In this document: positions 8,049 through 17,536 of the stretch, piece after piece
Layout of the letters: every line of letters starts with the position of its first letter
How positions within the stretch are numbered: position 1 is the first letter of the stretch
Assembly (NCBI GenBank): GCA_044370415.1
Contig: JBILVO010000002.1
Coordinates: forward strand, 21,279 to 85,278
Direction of reading: 5' to 3'
Length of the DNA stretch: 64,000 nt
Source of the DNA: CAMCQY01 sp044370415
Lineage (GTDB): Bacteria > Planctomycetota > Planctomycetia > Pirellulales > UBA1268
Position numbers and translations under genes: made by a program
Notes under the pieces: model-generated
Seen by the model: the letters and a program-made list of their open reading frames with translations, nothing else
Told to the model about the DNA's origin: nothing
Databases searched by the model: none

Positions 8049-9875
8049 TCAGCCCGGCATGCCCTCGAGGAACGTCTCGAGCTGCCGCGACCGCACCGGA
8101 TGCTGCAGCTTCTTCACCGCCTTCGCCTCGATCTGCCGCACGCGCTCCCGCGTGACGCGGAAGATGCGGCCGACCTCTTCCAGCGTGTAGGTGTAGCCGT
8201 CGGTGAGGCCGTACCGCAGGCGGATGATCTCACGCTCGCGATACGTGAGCGTCTTGAGCAGCGAATCGAGGCGGTCCTTGAGCAGCCCGTGCGTGGCGGA
8301 ATGCGTGGGGCTCACCGTCGCGACATCCTCGACGAACTCGCTGAAGCTCGCGTCCTCGCTCTCTCCGACGGGGCGGTCGAGGCTCATCGGCTGACGTCCC
8401 ATGTCGAGCACACGCCGCGCCTCCTCGAGCGGCACGCCGGCCGCCTGCGCGATCTCCTCCGCCGCAGGCTCGCGGCCCAGCTCGTGCAGCAGCTTCTTCG
8501 CCGTGGTGCGCAGCTTCGAGAGCACGTCGATCATGTGGACCGGAATGCGGATCGTCCGGGCCTGGTCGGCGATGGCCCGCGTGATCGCCTGGCGGATCCA
8601 CCATGTGGCGTAGGTCGAAAACTTGAAGCCGCGACGGTACTCGTACTTGTCGACGGCCCGCATGAGCCCCGTGTTGCCCTCCTGGATGAGGTCGAGGAAG
8701 CTCAGGCCGCGGTTGCGGTACTTCTTCGCGATCGAGACCACGAGCCGCAGGTTGGCCGCGGAGAGGTTCCGCTTGGCGGCCTCGTACTCCTCCTTCAATC
8801 GGCCGAGCGCGTCCACCCGCCGCCGCAGCGACCGCGGGCTCTCCAGCGTCGTGAGCATGAGGTCGCGGAGCTCCTTCCGCCTGTCGGCCCGTTCGTCGGT
8901 CGCCATGTGGCCGGCCTCCATGAGCCGGAGGTCGCGCTGCAGGCCGTCCATCCGGGCCGACATGCCGCGGAGCACCTTGACCAGCGGCTGCACGCGCCGC
9001 GTCCGCAGGCTCAGCTCCTCGACGAGCGCCAGCGACTTGCCGCGGGAGCGGCGGAAGCGAGCCCGCGCCGCCCGCGCGTCGGCGGGATCCGTGCGGCGGC
9101 TGATGAGGAGGCGGAAGTCGGCCTTGCCCTGCTCGATGAGGTGCTCGAGCGTCTGCAGGTTGTGCGGCATCCGCGCCTGGATCTGCTCCTTGGTGAGCCG
9201 CTCCGTGAGCGACACCTTGATCGTCCTGTCGAACGGGAGCTTCCCCTCGTGCACCCGGCGGAGCGTCTCGACCGTCGCCTGCATCGAGTAGGAGCAGCCG
9301 AGGATCGCGCGGCGAAACCGCTTCCGCGTGACTTCGATCCGCTTGGCGAGCGAGATCTCCTCCGCGCGTGTCAGCAGCGGGATCTCGGCCATCTGCGCCA
9401 GGTACATCCGGATCGGGTCGTTGCCCGCATTCGCCGGCGGCGTGGTGATCGCCTCGTCGCGGCGGGGCTGGCCGGGCCGCGATGCTGCCGCCCGGGCCGG
9501 CTCGCGGGGCCCGGCGTCGTCGACGGTGGGAGCTACGTCGACGAGCTCGATCCCCTGTTCCTCGAGGGCCACCAGGAGCGCGTCGATCTTTTCCGGGTCG
9601 ACGGCCTCGTCGGGCAGGTAGGAGTTGACCTGGTCGAACGTCAGATACCCGAGCTTCCGGCCGGTGGCGATCAGGGCTGCGAGGTCGGCGTCGGCGTGGC
9701 CGGCGGCCGACGGCCCGCTGGCGGCAACGGCATCGGCCCGGTCTTCGCGGGTCGACGACGAAACCTGCCCGTCACGGGTCGACGGCGCATCGTCGCCGGA
9801 CGACGACGCCGGCTGCGGGTCGCGGTTGGATGGCTTGGGCTGGGACATCGGCCGGGCGGTCGCGGATCGACGCAT
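8049..9875 (-). CDS. rpoD: Primary sigma factor RpoD (sigma-70)
   Basis: A 608-residue primary sigma factor. After a Ser/Pro/Asp-rich leader of about 80 residues come region 1.1 ('GRKLGYLTFDQVNSYLP'), region 1.2 ('DPIRMYLAQMAEIPLLTR'), a non-conserved spacer, region 2 ('NLRLVVSIAKKY', 'DLIQEGNTGLMRAVDKY' and the -10 recognition helix 'FSTYATWWIRQAI'), region 3, and region 4 with the -35 helix in 'RVTRERVRQIEAKAVKKL'. ATG 9875 has GGAGAA seven bases upstream; a GTG six codons earlier overlaps that site and is less likely. It follows dnaG on the same strand, as in the classical macromolecular-synthesis operon, here without rpsU. Confidence 0.97.
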   Translation of the reverse strand: MRRSATARPMSQPKPSNRDPQPASSSGDDAPSTRDGQVSSSTREDRADAVAASGPSAAGHADADLAALIATGRKLGYLTFDQVNSYLPDEAVDPEKIDALLVALEEQGIELVDVAPTVDDAGPREPARAAASRPGQPRRDEAITTPPANAGNDPIRMYLAQMAEIPLLTRAEEISLAKRIEVTRKRFRRAILGCSYSMQATVETLRRVHEGKLPFDRTIKVSLTERLTKEQIQARMPHNLQTLEHLIEQGKADFRLLISRRTDPADARAARARFRRSRGKSLALVEELSLRTRRVQPLVKVLRGMSARMDGLQRDLRLMEAGHMATDERADRRKELRDLMLTTLESPRSLRRRVDALGRLKEEYEAAKRNLSAANLRLVVSIAKKYRNRGLSFLDLIQEGNTGLMRAVDKYEYRRGFKFSTYATWWIRQAITRAIADQARTIRIPVHMIDVLSKLRTTAKKLLHELGREPAAEEIAQAAGVPLEEARRVLDMGRQPMSLDRPVGESEDASFSEFVEDVATVSPTHSATHGLLKDRLDSLLKTLTYREREIIRLRYGLTDGYTYTLEEVGRIFRVTRERVRQIEAKAVKKLQHPVRSRQLETFLEGMPG

Positions 9876-9980
9876 CGGGTGGTTCTCCTTCACGATCGTA
9901 CCGTCACCTCGCGCACCGCCCCCCGACCGGCCGGAGGCAGTGCTTCCGGACGGCCGATTGCAGCGACGAGACGGGCACCC

Positions 9981-11870
9981 TCACCCATCCTTGGGATCAG
10001 TCATGCCCTGAGCGGCCCGCCGTTGGGCGACGAGCTGCTCCAGAAGAGCCGCCTCCGAGCCGGGATCCAGCTGGGAGGTTTTCAGTGTGCGTGCGCTGCG
10101 GTGCGCCTGCCGCTCGGCGGAGCGGCGTCGCAGGGCGTCGCGCAGGTGGTCCATGCGTTCGCGGCCGTCGACCGTGGTGCGGCCGGCGCTCGACTCGTCG
10201 ACAGCGACGAGCAGGCTCTGGACGACGGGATCGGCGATCTCGAGGAGCAGGCCTGAAAGGGCGACGGGCCGCCCGTCGGCGTGCAGCCGGCGGGCCGCTT
10301 CCAGGACGACCCGGCCCTCCGAGCTCTCGAGCTCGGAGGATTCCACCTCGCGGACGATGAGGCCCGCACCCTCGGGCACCCCGACGAGCACCTCGATCAC
10401 CTCGCGGTCCCAGGCGGAGAGCCGGGGCAGGCTCGCCGGCGCGGTCCCGGCGTCGCGGCCGCGGCCAGCGCCGGCCGACTGTTTCCGCAGCGCGGCGAGA
10501 CGGGAGCGGAGGGCCTCACGCGACAGCCCGAATCGTCGCGACAGCCGTCCCATGACCTGATCCTCGCGCAGCCGACCCTCCGACGGGGCGGCGGCGGTCG
10601 TCGACGCGGTGGCCAGCGCCTTGAGAACGCTCTCGACACCGGCCAGGGCGGCGTCGTCTCCCGCATCCGGAGGCAGCCGGGCGACGATCTCGTCGAGCCG
10701 GTAGTCGAGCGGGTCGCAGGCCGACGAGACGAGGGCCTCGAACGCGTCGCGGCCGTTGTCGAGGACGAACTCGCAGGGGTCGACGCCCGACGGCAGCCGT
10801 GCGATCCGCACGTCGATCGGCTCGGCGAGGATGACGTCGAGGATCTCGTCGGCACGGCGGCGGCCGGCGTCATCGCCGTCGAGCACCAGCACGATGCGGT
10901 CGGCGTAGCGGCGCAGCAGCTTGGCATGCCGCTCTCCCAGCGCCGTGCCCAGCACCGCCACCACGTCGTCGATGCCCGCCTGTCGCGCCGCGAGGCAGTC
11001 GGTGTAGCCCTCGACGACGACCGCCCGCCGCGATCGGCCCATCGCCTCCCGGGCGGTGTCGAGGCCGTACAGCATCGAGCTCTTCGAAAAGAGCGGCGTT
11101 TCCGGTGAATTGATGTACTTTGCGGAATCGGCCGCGGCGCCGGGCAGGACGCGGCCGCCGAAGGCCACGCACCGCGACTGCGGGTCGAGGATCGGAAACA
11201 TCAGGCGGTCTCGGAAGCGGTCGTAATGACCCGAGCGGTCCTGCCGCTCCACGGCCAGGCCGGTCCGCGCCAGGATCGCCGACGACATGCCGGCCGCCGC
11301 AGCCTGCCGGAGCAGCCAGTCCCACGAGGCGGGGGCGAAGCCGAGACGGAATCGCTCGAGGGTCGTCTTGTCGAGGCCGCGCGAGGCGAGGTAGTCGCGG
11401 GCGGGGCCGGCCTCCGGGGCCGACGTGAGGCAGGCGTGGAAGCGGTCGGCGGCCCAGGCCAGCGTGGCGAGCATCGCCGCCTTCTCGTCGGTCGGCATGC
11501 CGCCCCGCCCACGGGGCAGGTCGATGCCGGCCCGCTGCGCGAGCTGCTCGAGCGCCTCGCGGAACTCCAGCCGCTCCATCTTCATCAGGAAGCTGAACGC
11601 GTCGCCGCCGATGTTGCACACCCAGCAGCGGAAGGTCTGGCGCTCCGGGTTGACGTGGAAGCTGGGACGGGAGTCCTCGTGCCACGGGCACAGCCCGACC
11701 ATGGCCTTGCCCTGCCGCCGCAGCGACAGGTATGAGCCCACCAGATCGACGATATCGATCGCATCCCGAACCCGCTCCTTCAGGTCGTCGTGCGAGCCCT
11801 GAGGAAATGCCGGCGGGAATGCTGTGGGAGTCACGGTCGGCGTGTTTCCGGCGGTACGATTCGAGGACAC
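9981..11870 (-). CDS. dnaG: DNA primase DnaG
   Basis: Primase makes the RNA primers for replication. The zinc-binding domain shows 'CPWHEDSRPSFHV' followed by 'CWVCNIGGDAFSF' (C-H-C-C ligands). The core has 'RLGFAP', 'GRVLPG' and 'KYINSPETPLF'. The TOPRIM part has 'VVVEGYTD' and 'LVLDGDDAG', with the acidic metal-binding residues. A C-terminal region of about 200 residues should bind the helicase. The start is uncertain: the conserved part begins at 'DDLKERVRD'. GTG 11870 gives 629 residues with a 26-residue leader, while ATG 11981 would give a 666-residue protein with an unusually long one. It lies upstream of rpoD, 105 bases apart. Confidence 0.94.
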   Translation of the reverse strand: MSSNRTAGNTPTVTPTAFPPAFPQGSHDDLKERVRDAIDIVDLVGSYLSLRRQGKAMVGLCPWHEDSRPSFHVNPERQTFRCWVCNIGGDAFSFLMKMERLEFREALEQLAQRAGIDLPRGRGGMPTDEKAAMLATLAWAADRFHACLTSAPEAGPARDYLASRGLDKTTLERFRLGFAPASWDWLLRQAAAAGMSSAILARTGLAVERQDRSGHYDRFRDRLMFPILDPQSRCVAFGGRVLPGAAADSAKYINSPETPLFSKSSMLYGLDTAREAMGRSRRAVVVEGYTDCLAARQAGIDDVVAVLGTALGERHAKLLRRYADRIVLVLDGDDAGRRRADEILDVILAEPIDVRIARLPSGVDPCEFVLDNGRDAFEALVSSACDPLDYRLDEIVARLPPDAGDDAALAGVESVLKALATASTTAAAPSEGRLREDQVMGRLSRRFGLSREALRSRLAALRKQSAGAGRGRDAGTAPASLPRLSAWDREVIEVLVGVPEGAGLIVREVESSELESSEGRVVLEAARRLHADGRPVALSGLLLEIADPVVQSLLVAVDESSAGRTTVDGRERMDHLRDALRRRSAERQAHRSARTLKTSQLDPGSEAALLEQLVAQRRAAQGMTDPKDG

Positions 11871-12030
11871 CGTCGGAATGTAGGAGCGTTCGCCGAACGG
11901 GTCAATCGCAGGAATCGACGCCCCAAACGGCCTGTTTTGCCGCGGCGAGACTGGGCTTGCCAAACCACCGTCGAGTCGCACGACGCAGGCGTGATGGATC
12001 CCTGCAAGACCGCGCGTGAGCGGCGCGGCG

Positions 12031-12070
12031 TCAGGCGCGATCAGGCAAGATCAGGCGCGATCAGGAAAGA
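12031..12070. repeat. 10-bp tandem repeat, four units, at the end of the response regulator gene
   Basis: Units tcaggcgcga, tcaggcaaga, tcaggcgcga and tcaggaaaga follow each other without gaps; the last overlaps the reverse-strand stop codon of the response regulator. Confidence 0.9.
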
Positions 12071-12525
12071 AGCCGGTCGATGCTCGCGAGCAGCCTGTCC
12101 ATCGCGAACGGCTTGCGGATGTAGTCGTCCACGCCGAGCATCTCCGCATACGCCTTGTGCCGGCTGCCCTCGTTGGCGGTGATCATGATCACGCGCATGG
12201 GCACGGGGCGGCTGCGACGGAGCTTCTCGAGCACGAGAAAGCCGCTCCGCTTGGGCATCATCATGTCGAGCACGACGAGGTCTGGCTCCTCGGATTCCGC
12301 CATGGCGAGGCCCTGATTGCCGTCGCGGGCGACCAAGATCTCGTAGCCACGCGACTCGAGCACGGCCCGCATCGACTCCACGATCTCGGTGTCGTCGTCC
12401 ACGAGCAGCACCCGCTTGCCGGCGCCGCCGGCTGCTGCGGCCCGCGGGGCGGTGCGGGCTGCGGCCTCCCCTGCGGCGGTCTCCCGGGCGGCGGCGGTCT
12501 TACGGGCTTTCCTGGGGGCGGGCAT
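12061..12525 (-). CDS. Single-domain response regulator (CheY-like receiver)
   Basis: A 154-residue protein. Residues 1-36 are Ala/Arg/Lys-rich and probably disordered. The rest is a receiver domain with the acidic pocket 'LLVDDD', the phospho-acceptor Asp in 'DLVVLDMMMP', the Thr of 'IMITAN' and the Lys of 'YIRKPF'. No output domain follows, so it acts by protein contact or as a phosphate relay. No histidine kinase is adjacent. The stop codon sits inside a 10-bp tandem repeat. Confidence 0.93.
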   Translation of the reverse strand: MPAPRKARKTAAARETAAGEAAARTAPRAAAAGGAGKRVLLVDDDTEIVESMRAVLESRGYEILVARDGNQGLAMAESEEPDLVVLDMMMPKRSGFLVLEKLRRSRPVPMRVIMITANEGSRHKAYAEMLGVDDYIRKPFAMDRLLASIDRLLS

Positions 12526-12673
12526 GCGTGAGTCTCGGGGGATTCCGGCGGTCGTGGGCGGCCTCCGGCTCGAGGCTCGCAGGTCACGAGATCATCGCCC
12601 GTGCCGCTCATACGCCGCAGGATATCACGAATCGAAAGCGACCGGCAAATTCACCGACGATTTTACGCAACGC

Positions 12674-13399
12674 TCATGCAGTCGGTCGCGGCCGATCGGG
12701 CGACGCGCCGAGAAACACCGCCGCACCGGCAAGGCCGAGCGCCGCACCCAGGAGCACGTCGCTTGGGTAGTGCGCCGACGTGGCCACCCGCTGCGCAGCG
12801 GCCGCGACCGCCAGCGCGGCGAAGAGCCAGGCCGCCCGCGGATACTTCCACGACAGCGCCGCAGCCAGGCCGGCCGCCATCGCGGCATGCCCGGATGGAA
12901 AGCTGTTGACGTCGCTGTGGCTGGTGAGCCGCGTCGCGGCCGCGGTGCCGAACGTGGCGATCGCGGAGGCCACGGCCGTGAGGTCGGCCGCTCGCGGCCG
13001 CACCCGATCGACGACCGCCTTGATGATGTCGACCATAAGACCGCCGGCGATCGCGGCCGCTATCATCCGCCAGCAGTCGCCGCTCGGCCCGAGGCGGCCG
13101 AACGCCGCCGTGCGGCCCGTGGCCGGGTCTCTCGCGGACAGCGAGGGGTCGAGGGCGACGGCGGCCAGCAGGATCACCGCCACACCCATCCCGTGGGCGA
13201 ACACCTCAGCGAAGTTGAGAAACCGCTTCAGTTCGCCCGGGAGGTGGCCGGCCTTGCACCAGCGGGCCACATCGAGGTCGAACGCGAACGCAAGGCTCGA
13301 GGCGGCAGCGAGCGCGATCGCCATCGTGACGAGCCGGCGGCGCAGGCCGCCCCTACCGGGCGGCGGCCCGCTGGCAGTGGATGAGGATGAGCTGTCCAT
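12674..13399 (-). CDS. PAP2-superfamily membrane phosphatase
   Basis: A 241-residue protein with about five to six hydrophobic segments and the three PAP2 phosphatase signatures: 'KAVVDRVRPR' (K-x6-RP), 'FPSGHA' (PSGH) and 'RVATSAHYPSDV' (R-x5-H-x3-D). Relatives remove phosphate from lipid phosphates such as undecaprenyl pyrophosphate or phosphatidic acid on the periplasmic face. The precise substrate cannot be told from sequence. ATG 13399 is preferred to a TTG 18 codons upstream, although no clear ribosome-binding site precedes it. Confidence 0.9.
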   Translation of the reverse strand: MDSSSSSTASGPPPGRGGLRRRLVTMAIALAAASSLAFAFDLDVARWCKAGHLPGELKRFLNFAEVFAHGMGVAVILLAAVALDPSLSARDPATGRTAAFGRLGPSGDCWRMIAAAIAGGLMVDIIKAVVDRVRPRAADLTAVASAIATFGTAAATRLTSHSDVNSFPSGHAAMAAGLAAALSWKYPRAAWLFAALAVAAAAQRVATSAHYPSDVLLGAALGLAGAAVFLGASPDRPRPTA

Positions 13400-13508
13400 G
13401 AAAAAAGTGTCGCAGACGGCTTCGGCGGCTGTCGAGAGCGGAGGGCCGCTCAAATTGCGGCTCCGCTCGTGGGCACATCCTCTGCCGACGACCGCCGACG
13501 CCCGGCGG

Positions 13509-15047
13509 TCACGTCCACAGGCCGCGGTCGAGCACCCGGTAGTTGATCGCCTCGCTCACATGTGCGCAGCCGATCGACTCGGAGGCGTCGAGGTCGGCGA
13601 TCGTCCGCGCCACCCGCAGCACCTTGTCATGGGCGCGGGCCGAGAGTCCCAGGTCGGAGACCGCCGCCCGCACGAGTTCCGCAGCTGCGGGTTCGAGCGG
13701 GCAGAACTCGCGGATCTGCCGGCTCGTCATTCGGGCGTTGGACCGTACTGACAGGCCGGCGAACCGGTCGGCCTGCCGCAGCCGTGCGGCGAGCACCGCC
13801 TCGCGGATCTGGCTGCTCGATGTGCCGGCGCGGGAGGCGGAGAGCTCGCGGAACGGAACGGCAGGCACTTCGAGGTGGATGTCGATCCGGTCGAGAAGCG
13901 GCCCGGAGATCTTGCCCATGTAGCGTTCGACCTGCGGCGTCGTGCACTGGCAGTCGCGTCGCGGATCGCCCCGGTAGCCGCAGGGGCAGGGGTTGAGCGC
14001 CGCCACGAGCATGAAGTCGGCGGGAAACCGCGTGCTCCCCTTCGCGCGGCTGATCGAGACGAATCCGTCTTCGAGCGGCTGCCTCAGCACCTCGAGCGTG
14101 CGGCGGTTGAACTCCGGCAGCTCGTCGAGGAAGAGGACGCCGTTGTGGGCGAGACTGATCTCGCCCGGCATCGGCACCGACCGCCCGCCGATGAGGCCGG
14201 CCTCGCTGATCGTGTGGTGCGGTGCGCGGAAGGGCCGGGTGGCCACGAGCGGCTGGCCCGTCGAGAGCAGGCCCAGCGCGCTGTAGATCCGCGTGGTCTC
14301 GATCGACTCGGCTGCCGACAGCTGCGGCAGGATCGTGGGGATCCTCTTCGCCAGCATCGTCTTGCCGCCGCCTGGCGGCCCAAGCATGACGCAGTTGTGA
14401 CCGCCAGCCGCGGCGACGCAGAGGGCCCGCTTGGCGGCCTCCTGGCCACGGACGTCGGCGAAGTCGACGTCGTAGGCGGCGAACCGGTCGAACCACTCGG
14501 TCACGCGGGGCGGTGAGCGGGGGATGTCGAGCTCGCCGGCGAAAAATCGCACCGCCTCGTGCAGAGAATCGACGGGTATCACCTCGATCTCCTCGACGAC
14601 GGCGGCCTCGGTCGCGTTGGCCGTCGGCACGACGAGGCCGCGCAGCTTTCGCCCGCGCGCCACGGAGATCGCCGCCGAGAGCGCGCCGCGGGTGGGCCGC
14701 GTCGAGCCCTCGAGCGAGAGTTCACCGACGACCGCGTAGTCTTCGAACCGCTGCGCGGAAAACTGCCCGCTGCCGGCGAGGATGCCCAGCGTGATCGGCA
14801 GGTCGAATGTTGCCGCCTGCTTCGGCATCTCGGCCGGAGCGAGGTTTATCACGATCCGGTCGTTGGGCCGGTTGAAGCCGGAGTTGACCATCGCGCGGGC
14901 GACGCGGTGGGTGCTCTCGCGGATCGCGGGGTCGGGCAGGCCGACGAGCACGGTCGAGGGGAGGGCGCCGGTCGAGACGTCGACCTCCACGTCCACCGGT
15001 ACCGCGTCGATGCCCAGGAGCGAAAACGTCTGCAGGCGGGCAAGCAT
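13509..15047 (-). CDS. comM: ComM/YifB-family Mg-chelatase-like AAA+ ATPase
   Basis: A 512-residue protein starting at 'MLARLQTFSLLGID', the usual family start. The N-terminal Lon-protease-like fold shows 'LVGLPDPAIRES' and 'DLPITLGILA'. The AAA+ module has the Walker A motif 'MLGPPGGGKTMLAKR' and the Walker B motif 'GVLFLDELPEF'. The insert carries 'CPCGYRGD' with a Cys cluster, and the C-terminal domain is of the Mg-chelatase type. Characterised ComM is a bidirectional helicase that aids branch migration during natural transformation. Whether this organism is competent cannot be judged. In-frame codons upstream of 15047 look non-coding. Confidence 0.93.
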   Translation of the reverse strand: MLARLQTFSLLGIDAVPVDVEVDVSTGALPSTVLVGLPDPAIRESTHRVARAMVNSGFNRPNDRIVINLAPAEMPKQAATFDLPITLGILAGSGQFSAQRFEDYAVVGELSLEGSTRPTRGALSAAISVARGRKLRGLVVPTANATEAAVVEEIEVIPVDSLHEAVRFFAGELDIPRSPPRVTEWFDRFAAYDVDFADVRGQEAAKRALCVAAAGGHNCVMLGPPGGGKTMLAKRIPTILPQLSAAESIETTRIYSALGLLSTGQPLVATRPFRAPHHTISEAGLIGGRSVPMPGEISLAHNGVLFLDELPEFNRRTLEVLRQPLEDGFVSISRAKGSTRFPADFMLVAALNPCPCGYRGDPRRDCQCTTPQVERYMGKISGPLLDRIDIHLEVPAVPFRELSASRAGTSSSQIREAVLAARLRQADRFAGLSVRSNARMTSRQIREFCPLEPAAAELVRAAVSDLGLSARAHDKVLRVARTIADLDASESIGCAHVSEAINYRVLDRGLWT

Positions 15048-15422
15048 GGCGAAGGGTCTCCCGTGCGCGATTGGCTTTCCTGACGCCGGCCGCGGCATGC
15101 CGGAAGCCGCGCGTGCCATTACTGTACGTGCGTATAGTTGCTGTGTCAATGGTCGGCGATCGCTGCCGTGAGGCCGAGCAGCTCAGCTCGCGGCGGAGGC
15201 ATTCGCCGATGCCGACGCCATCCGCCTGAAAAATCTTCGCCAGCCGGAGCGCGGGACGAACGGTGGAGAGGCAGTTGGACCGCGAGCGGACGACGCCCCG
15301 CCTCGAGGGTTGTGGTGCGGGCGGTCAGGCAACCGCCTGACCGCCGCTTCCGCCAAGCCCGCAGGCCGGCGGCAAAGCCGAACTGCTGTTCGACGAGGGC
15401 GAGCCCGCCAAGGAGGAGTGCC

Positions 15423-15533
15423 ATGGCACTGCCGCCGGAGGCATGGGAAGGCTTCGTCGCGGTCCACGTGGTTGTCGCTGTGGCTGTCTTCATGGATTTC
15501 ATGGCCGTGTCCGCGACCGCTCTCCGGCGATAA
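15423..15533 (+). CDS. Possible 36-residue small membrane protein
   Basis: ATG 15423 is preceded by AAGGAGGAG at ideal spacing, the best ribosome-binding site in this part of the window. The 36 codons encode a peptide with a hydrophobic middle ('FVAVHVVVAVAVFMDFMAV') long enough to cross a membrane, and an Arg-Arg end. Nothing else supports it and I know no family. It could be a real small membrane protein, a leader peptide, or chance. Confidence 0.35.
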   Translation: MALPPEAWEGFVAVHVVVAVAVFMDFMAVSATALRR

Positions 15534-15690
15534 CGTGGCAATCTATCCCTCGGACCTGCACTCCCCTCGAAGTTTTACTCCGCGCACCGTGGCAGCCGTG
15601 GTCGCGGCGTGCTTGACGGGTTTCGCGAGGCAGGGCTAGAGTTCGCGCACCGGGCAGATGGCCTGCGAGACGTGAGACTCCAGAGCGACA

Positions 15691-15795
15691 CAGAGTTCTA
15701 GAGCACAGAGTTCCGGGGTTCAGAGTTCCGGTGTTCAGAGTTCCGGGGCAGCGAGTTCAAGAGCAGAGAGATCAAGGCCAGCGAGTTCCAGGACA
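15691..15795. repeat. 15-bp degenerate tandem repeat, seven units
   Basis: Seven consecutive 15-base units starting at 15691, 15706, 15721, 15736, 15751, 15766 and 15781. The three at 15706-15750 are nearly identical (cagagttccggggtt type) and the outer ones have diverged, keeping the gagttc core. The block sits about 95 bases before the GTG start of the propeller gene. Confidence 0.92.
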
Positions 15796-15890
15796 GAGGC
15801 TTGATCTGGCAGCGGCTGCGGCACGATAAGGTCGAGTCCCTGTCGTTTCTGAGCACCACCACGCCGGCAGTCCCAGGGGAGTTCACCGTC

Positions 15891-17297
15891 GTGCGATTCC
15901 TGCTCCAGTCAGTGGCGTGGGCGGCGTCGTGTGTGGTGGTATGGGCGGCGGTCGCGGACCCGACGCCGGCGGCCGAGGTGCCCAGCCTGTGGCAGCGGAC
16001 GGCCGGCGTCGACTGGCCCTGCTTCCTGGGGCCGGCGGGGGATGGCACGAGTCCTGAAACCGGCTTCTTCACCGACAGCGGGCTGCGCGGGGCGAAGATC
16101 CTCTGGCAGCGGCCGCTCGACTCTGGCTACGCCATGCCGTCGATCAGCCGCGGCCGGCTGTTCCAGTTCTCGGCCCGCGGCCGGCTCAATCGGCTCGAGT
16201 GCATGCGGGCCGAGACCGGCGAGCCGCTCTGGTCGTTCGAGTATCCCACCGACTACGAGGATCTCTACGGCTACGGCAACGGGCCGCGGTGCTGCCCGGT
16301 GATCGACGACGATCGCGTCTACATCTTCGGCGCCGAGGGGATGCTCCACTGCCTGAGGACCGTCGACGGCACGGTCGTCTGGAAGCTCGACACCACGGCC
16401 CGCTTCGGCGTCATCCAGAACTTCTTCGGCGTCGGTAGCACGCCCGTCATCGAGGGCGACCTGCTGATCGCCAGCATCGGCGGCTCGCCCGCCGCGAGCA
16501 AGGATGTGCCACCCGGCCGGCTCGACCGCGTCAAGGGAGCCGATTCGGGCGTGGTCGCCTTCGACAAGCGCACCGGCGAGGTGCGGTATCAGTTCAGCGA
16601 CGAACTGGCCAGCTATGCGAGCCCGATGCTCGCCACCATCGCCGGCCGCCGATGGGGTTTCATGTTCGCCCGCGGCGGCCTGATCGGCTTCGAGCCGGCC
16701 ACCGGACGGCAGGACTTTCACTTTCCGTGGCGGGCCACGATCCTCGAGAGCGTCAACGCCAGCAATCCCGTCGTCGTCGGGGACGAGGTGCTCATCAGCG
16801 AGACCTACGGGCCGGGGGCGGCGCTCCTGCGGGTGAAGCCCGGCGGGAGCGAGGTCGTGTGGAGCGACGACCCCAAGCAGCGGCGCAAGATCCTGCAGAC
16901 GCACTGGAGCACGCCGATCCATCACCGCGGCCACGTCTATGCCTGCAGCGGCCGGCACACGGAGGGGGCGGAGCTGCGGTGCATCGACTGGAAGACCGGC
17001 GACCTGAAGTGGTCGCAGCCCGGCCTCGGCCGCACGAGCCTGCTCCTGGTCGACGGCCACTTCTTCTGCCTGACCGAGGCGGGGGGCTTGTTCGTCTTCC
17101 GCGCGAACCCCGACGCCTATCAGTCGGTCGGCGAGATCCCGCTGGAGGCCGAGCAGGCGGGCGGGCCCGACGGCCGCCGCGGACTGCTCCGCTATCCCGC
17201 CTGGGCGGCGCCGATCCTGTCGCACGGCCTGCTTTTCGTCCGCGGCGCCGATCGGCTCGTCTGTGTGGAGCTCGCGCGGGCCCCGGATGGCCGCTAG
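15891..17297 (+). CDS. Secreted PQQ-type beta-propeller protein
   Basis: A 468-residue product if started at GTG 15891, which follows AGGGGAG and opens a signal peptide ('VRFLLQSVAWAASCVVVWAA'). A TTG 30 codons upstream would mask the signal. Repeated blade motifs of the PQQ-binding-like type occur: 'ETGEPLWSFEYP', 'VDGTVVWKLD', 'FDKRTGEVRYQF', 'DWKTGDLKWSQPG'. The opening 'DWPCFLGPAGDGTSPE' is typical of planctomycete outer-membrane-assembly-BamB-like propellers. Planctomycetes encode many of these; most are thought to be binding or scaffold proteins rather than dehydrogenases, and I see no evidence of a bound cofactor. Confidence 0.85.
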   Translation: MRFLLQSVAWAASCVVVWAAVADPTPAAEVPSLWQRTAGVDWPCFLGPAGDGTSPETGFFTDSGLRGAKILWQRPLDSGYAMPSISRGRLFQFSARGRLNRLECMRAETGEPLWSFEYPTDYEDLYGYGNGPRCCPVIDDDRVYIFGAEGMLHCLRTVDGTVVWKLDTTARFGVIQNFFGVGSTPVIEGDLLIASIGGSPAASKDVPPGRLDRVKGADSGVVAFDKRTGEVRYQFSDELASYASPMLATIAGRRWGFMFARGGLIGFEPATGRQDFHFPWRATILESVNASNPVVVGDEVLISETYGPGAALLRVKPGGSEVVWSDDPKQRRKILQTHWSTPIHHRGHVYACSGRHTEGAELRCIDWKTGDLKWSQPGLGRTSLLLVDGHFFCLTEAGGLFVFRANPDAYQSVGEIPLEAEQAGGPDGRRGLLRYPAWAAPILSHGLLFVRGADRLVCVELARAPDGR

Positions 17298-17536
17298 GGC
17301 GCACTTGATCTCGCTTGAGCGACGACCCGGTGAAGTGGGAAAACGGCAAGCCGGGATCGGCGGAAGCTCGACGAGCTTGGAGGATTTCGCATGTCCAAGA
17401 CGCATGCAGCGTAAGAGACGGTCGCGCGAAATCATCCCGCGAGGAGACTTCTGCCGGCCCGGCGGCGATCGCTCCCTGCCGGAACGCCCCACATAACTTG
17501 AATGCACTCGACGCCAGCCGCGTGGTTCGTGAACCC

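Larger units (their letters stand above)
15048..15890. other. Long spacer between comM and the PQQ-propeller gene
   Basis: Some 840 bases without a gene of normal size. It holds the divergent start regions of comM and the propeller gene, one short open frame with a strong ribosome-binding site (15423-15533) and the 15-bp tandem repeat (15691-15795). Other open frames here have mixed third-position usage and no ribosome-binding site, and I do not call them. Confidence 0.6.

Noticed and set aside
8100..10256. Open frame of over 700 codons on the plus strand opposite rpoD
   Set aside because: The minus strand encodes an unmistakable sigma-70 factor; the opposite frame has no recognisable domain.
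15146..15541. 131-codon reverse-strand frame in the comM spacer
   Set aside because: No ribosome-binding site, mixed codon use and overlap with a better-supported short frame on the other strand.
15691..15795. CRISPR-like array
   Set aside because: The 15-base units are contiguous without spacers and lack cas genes nearby.
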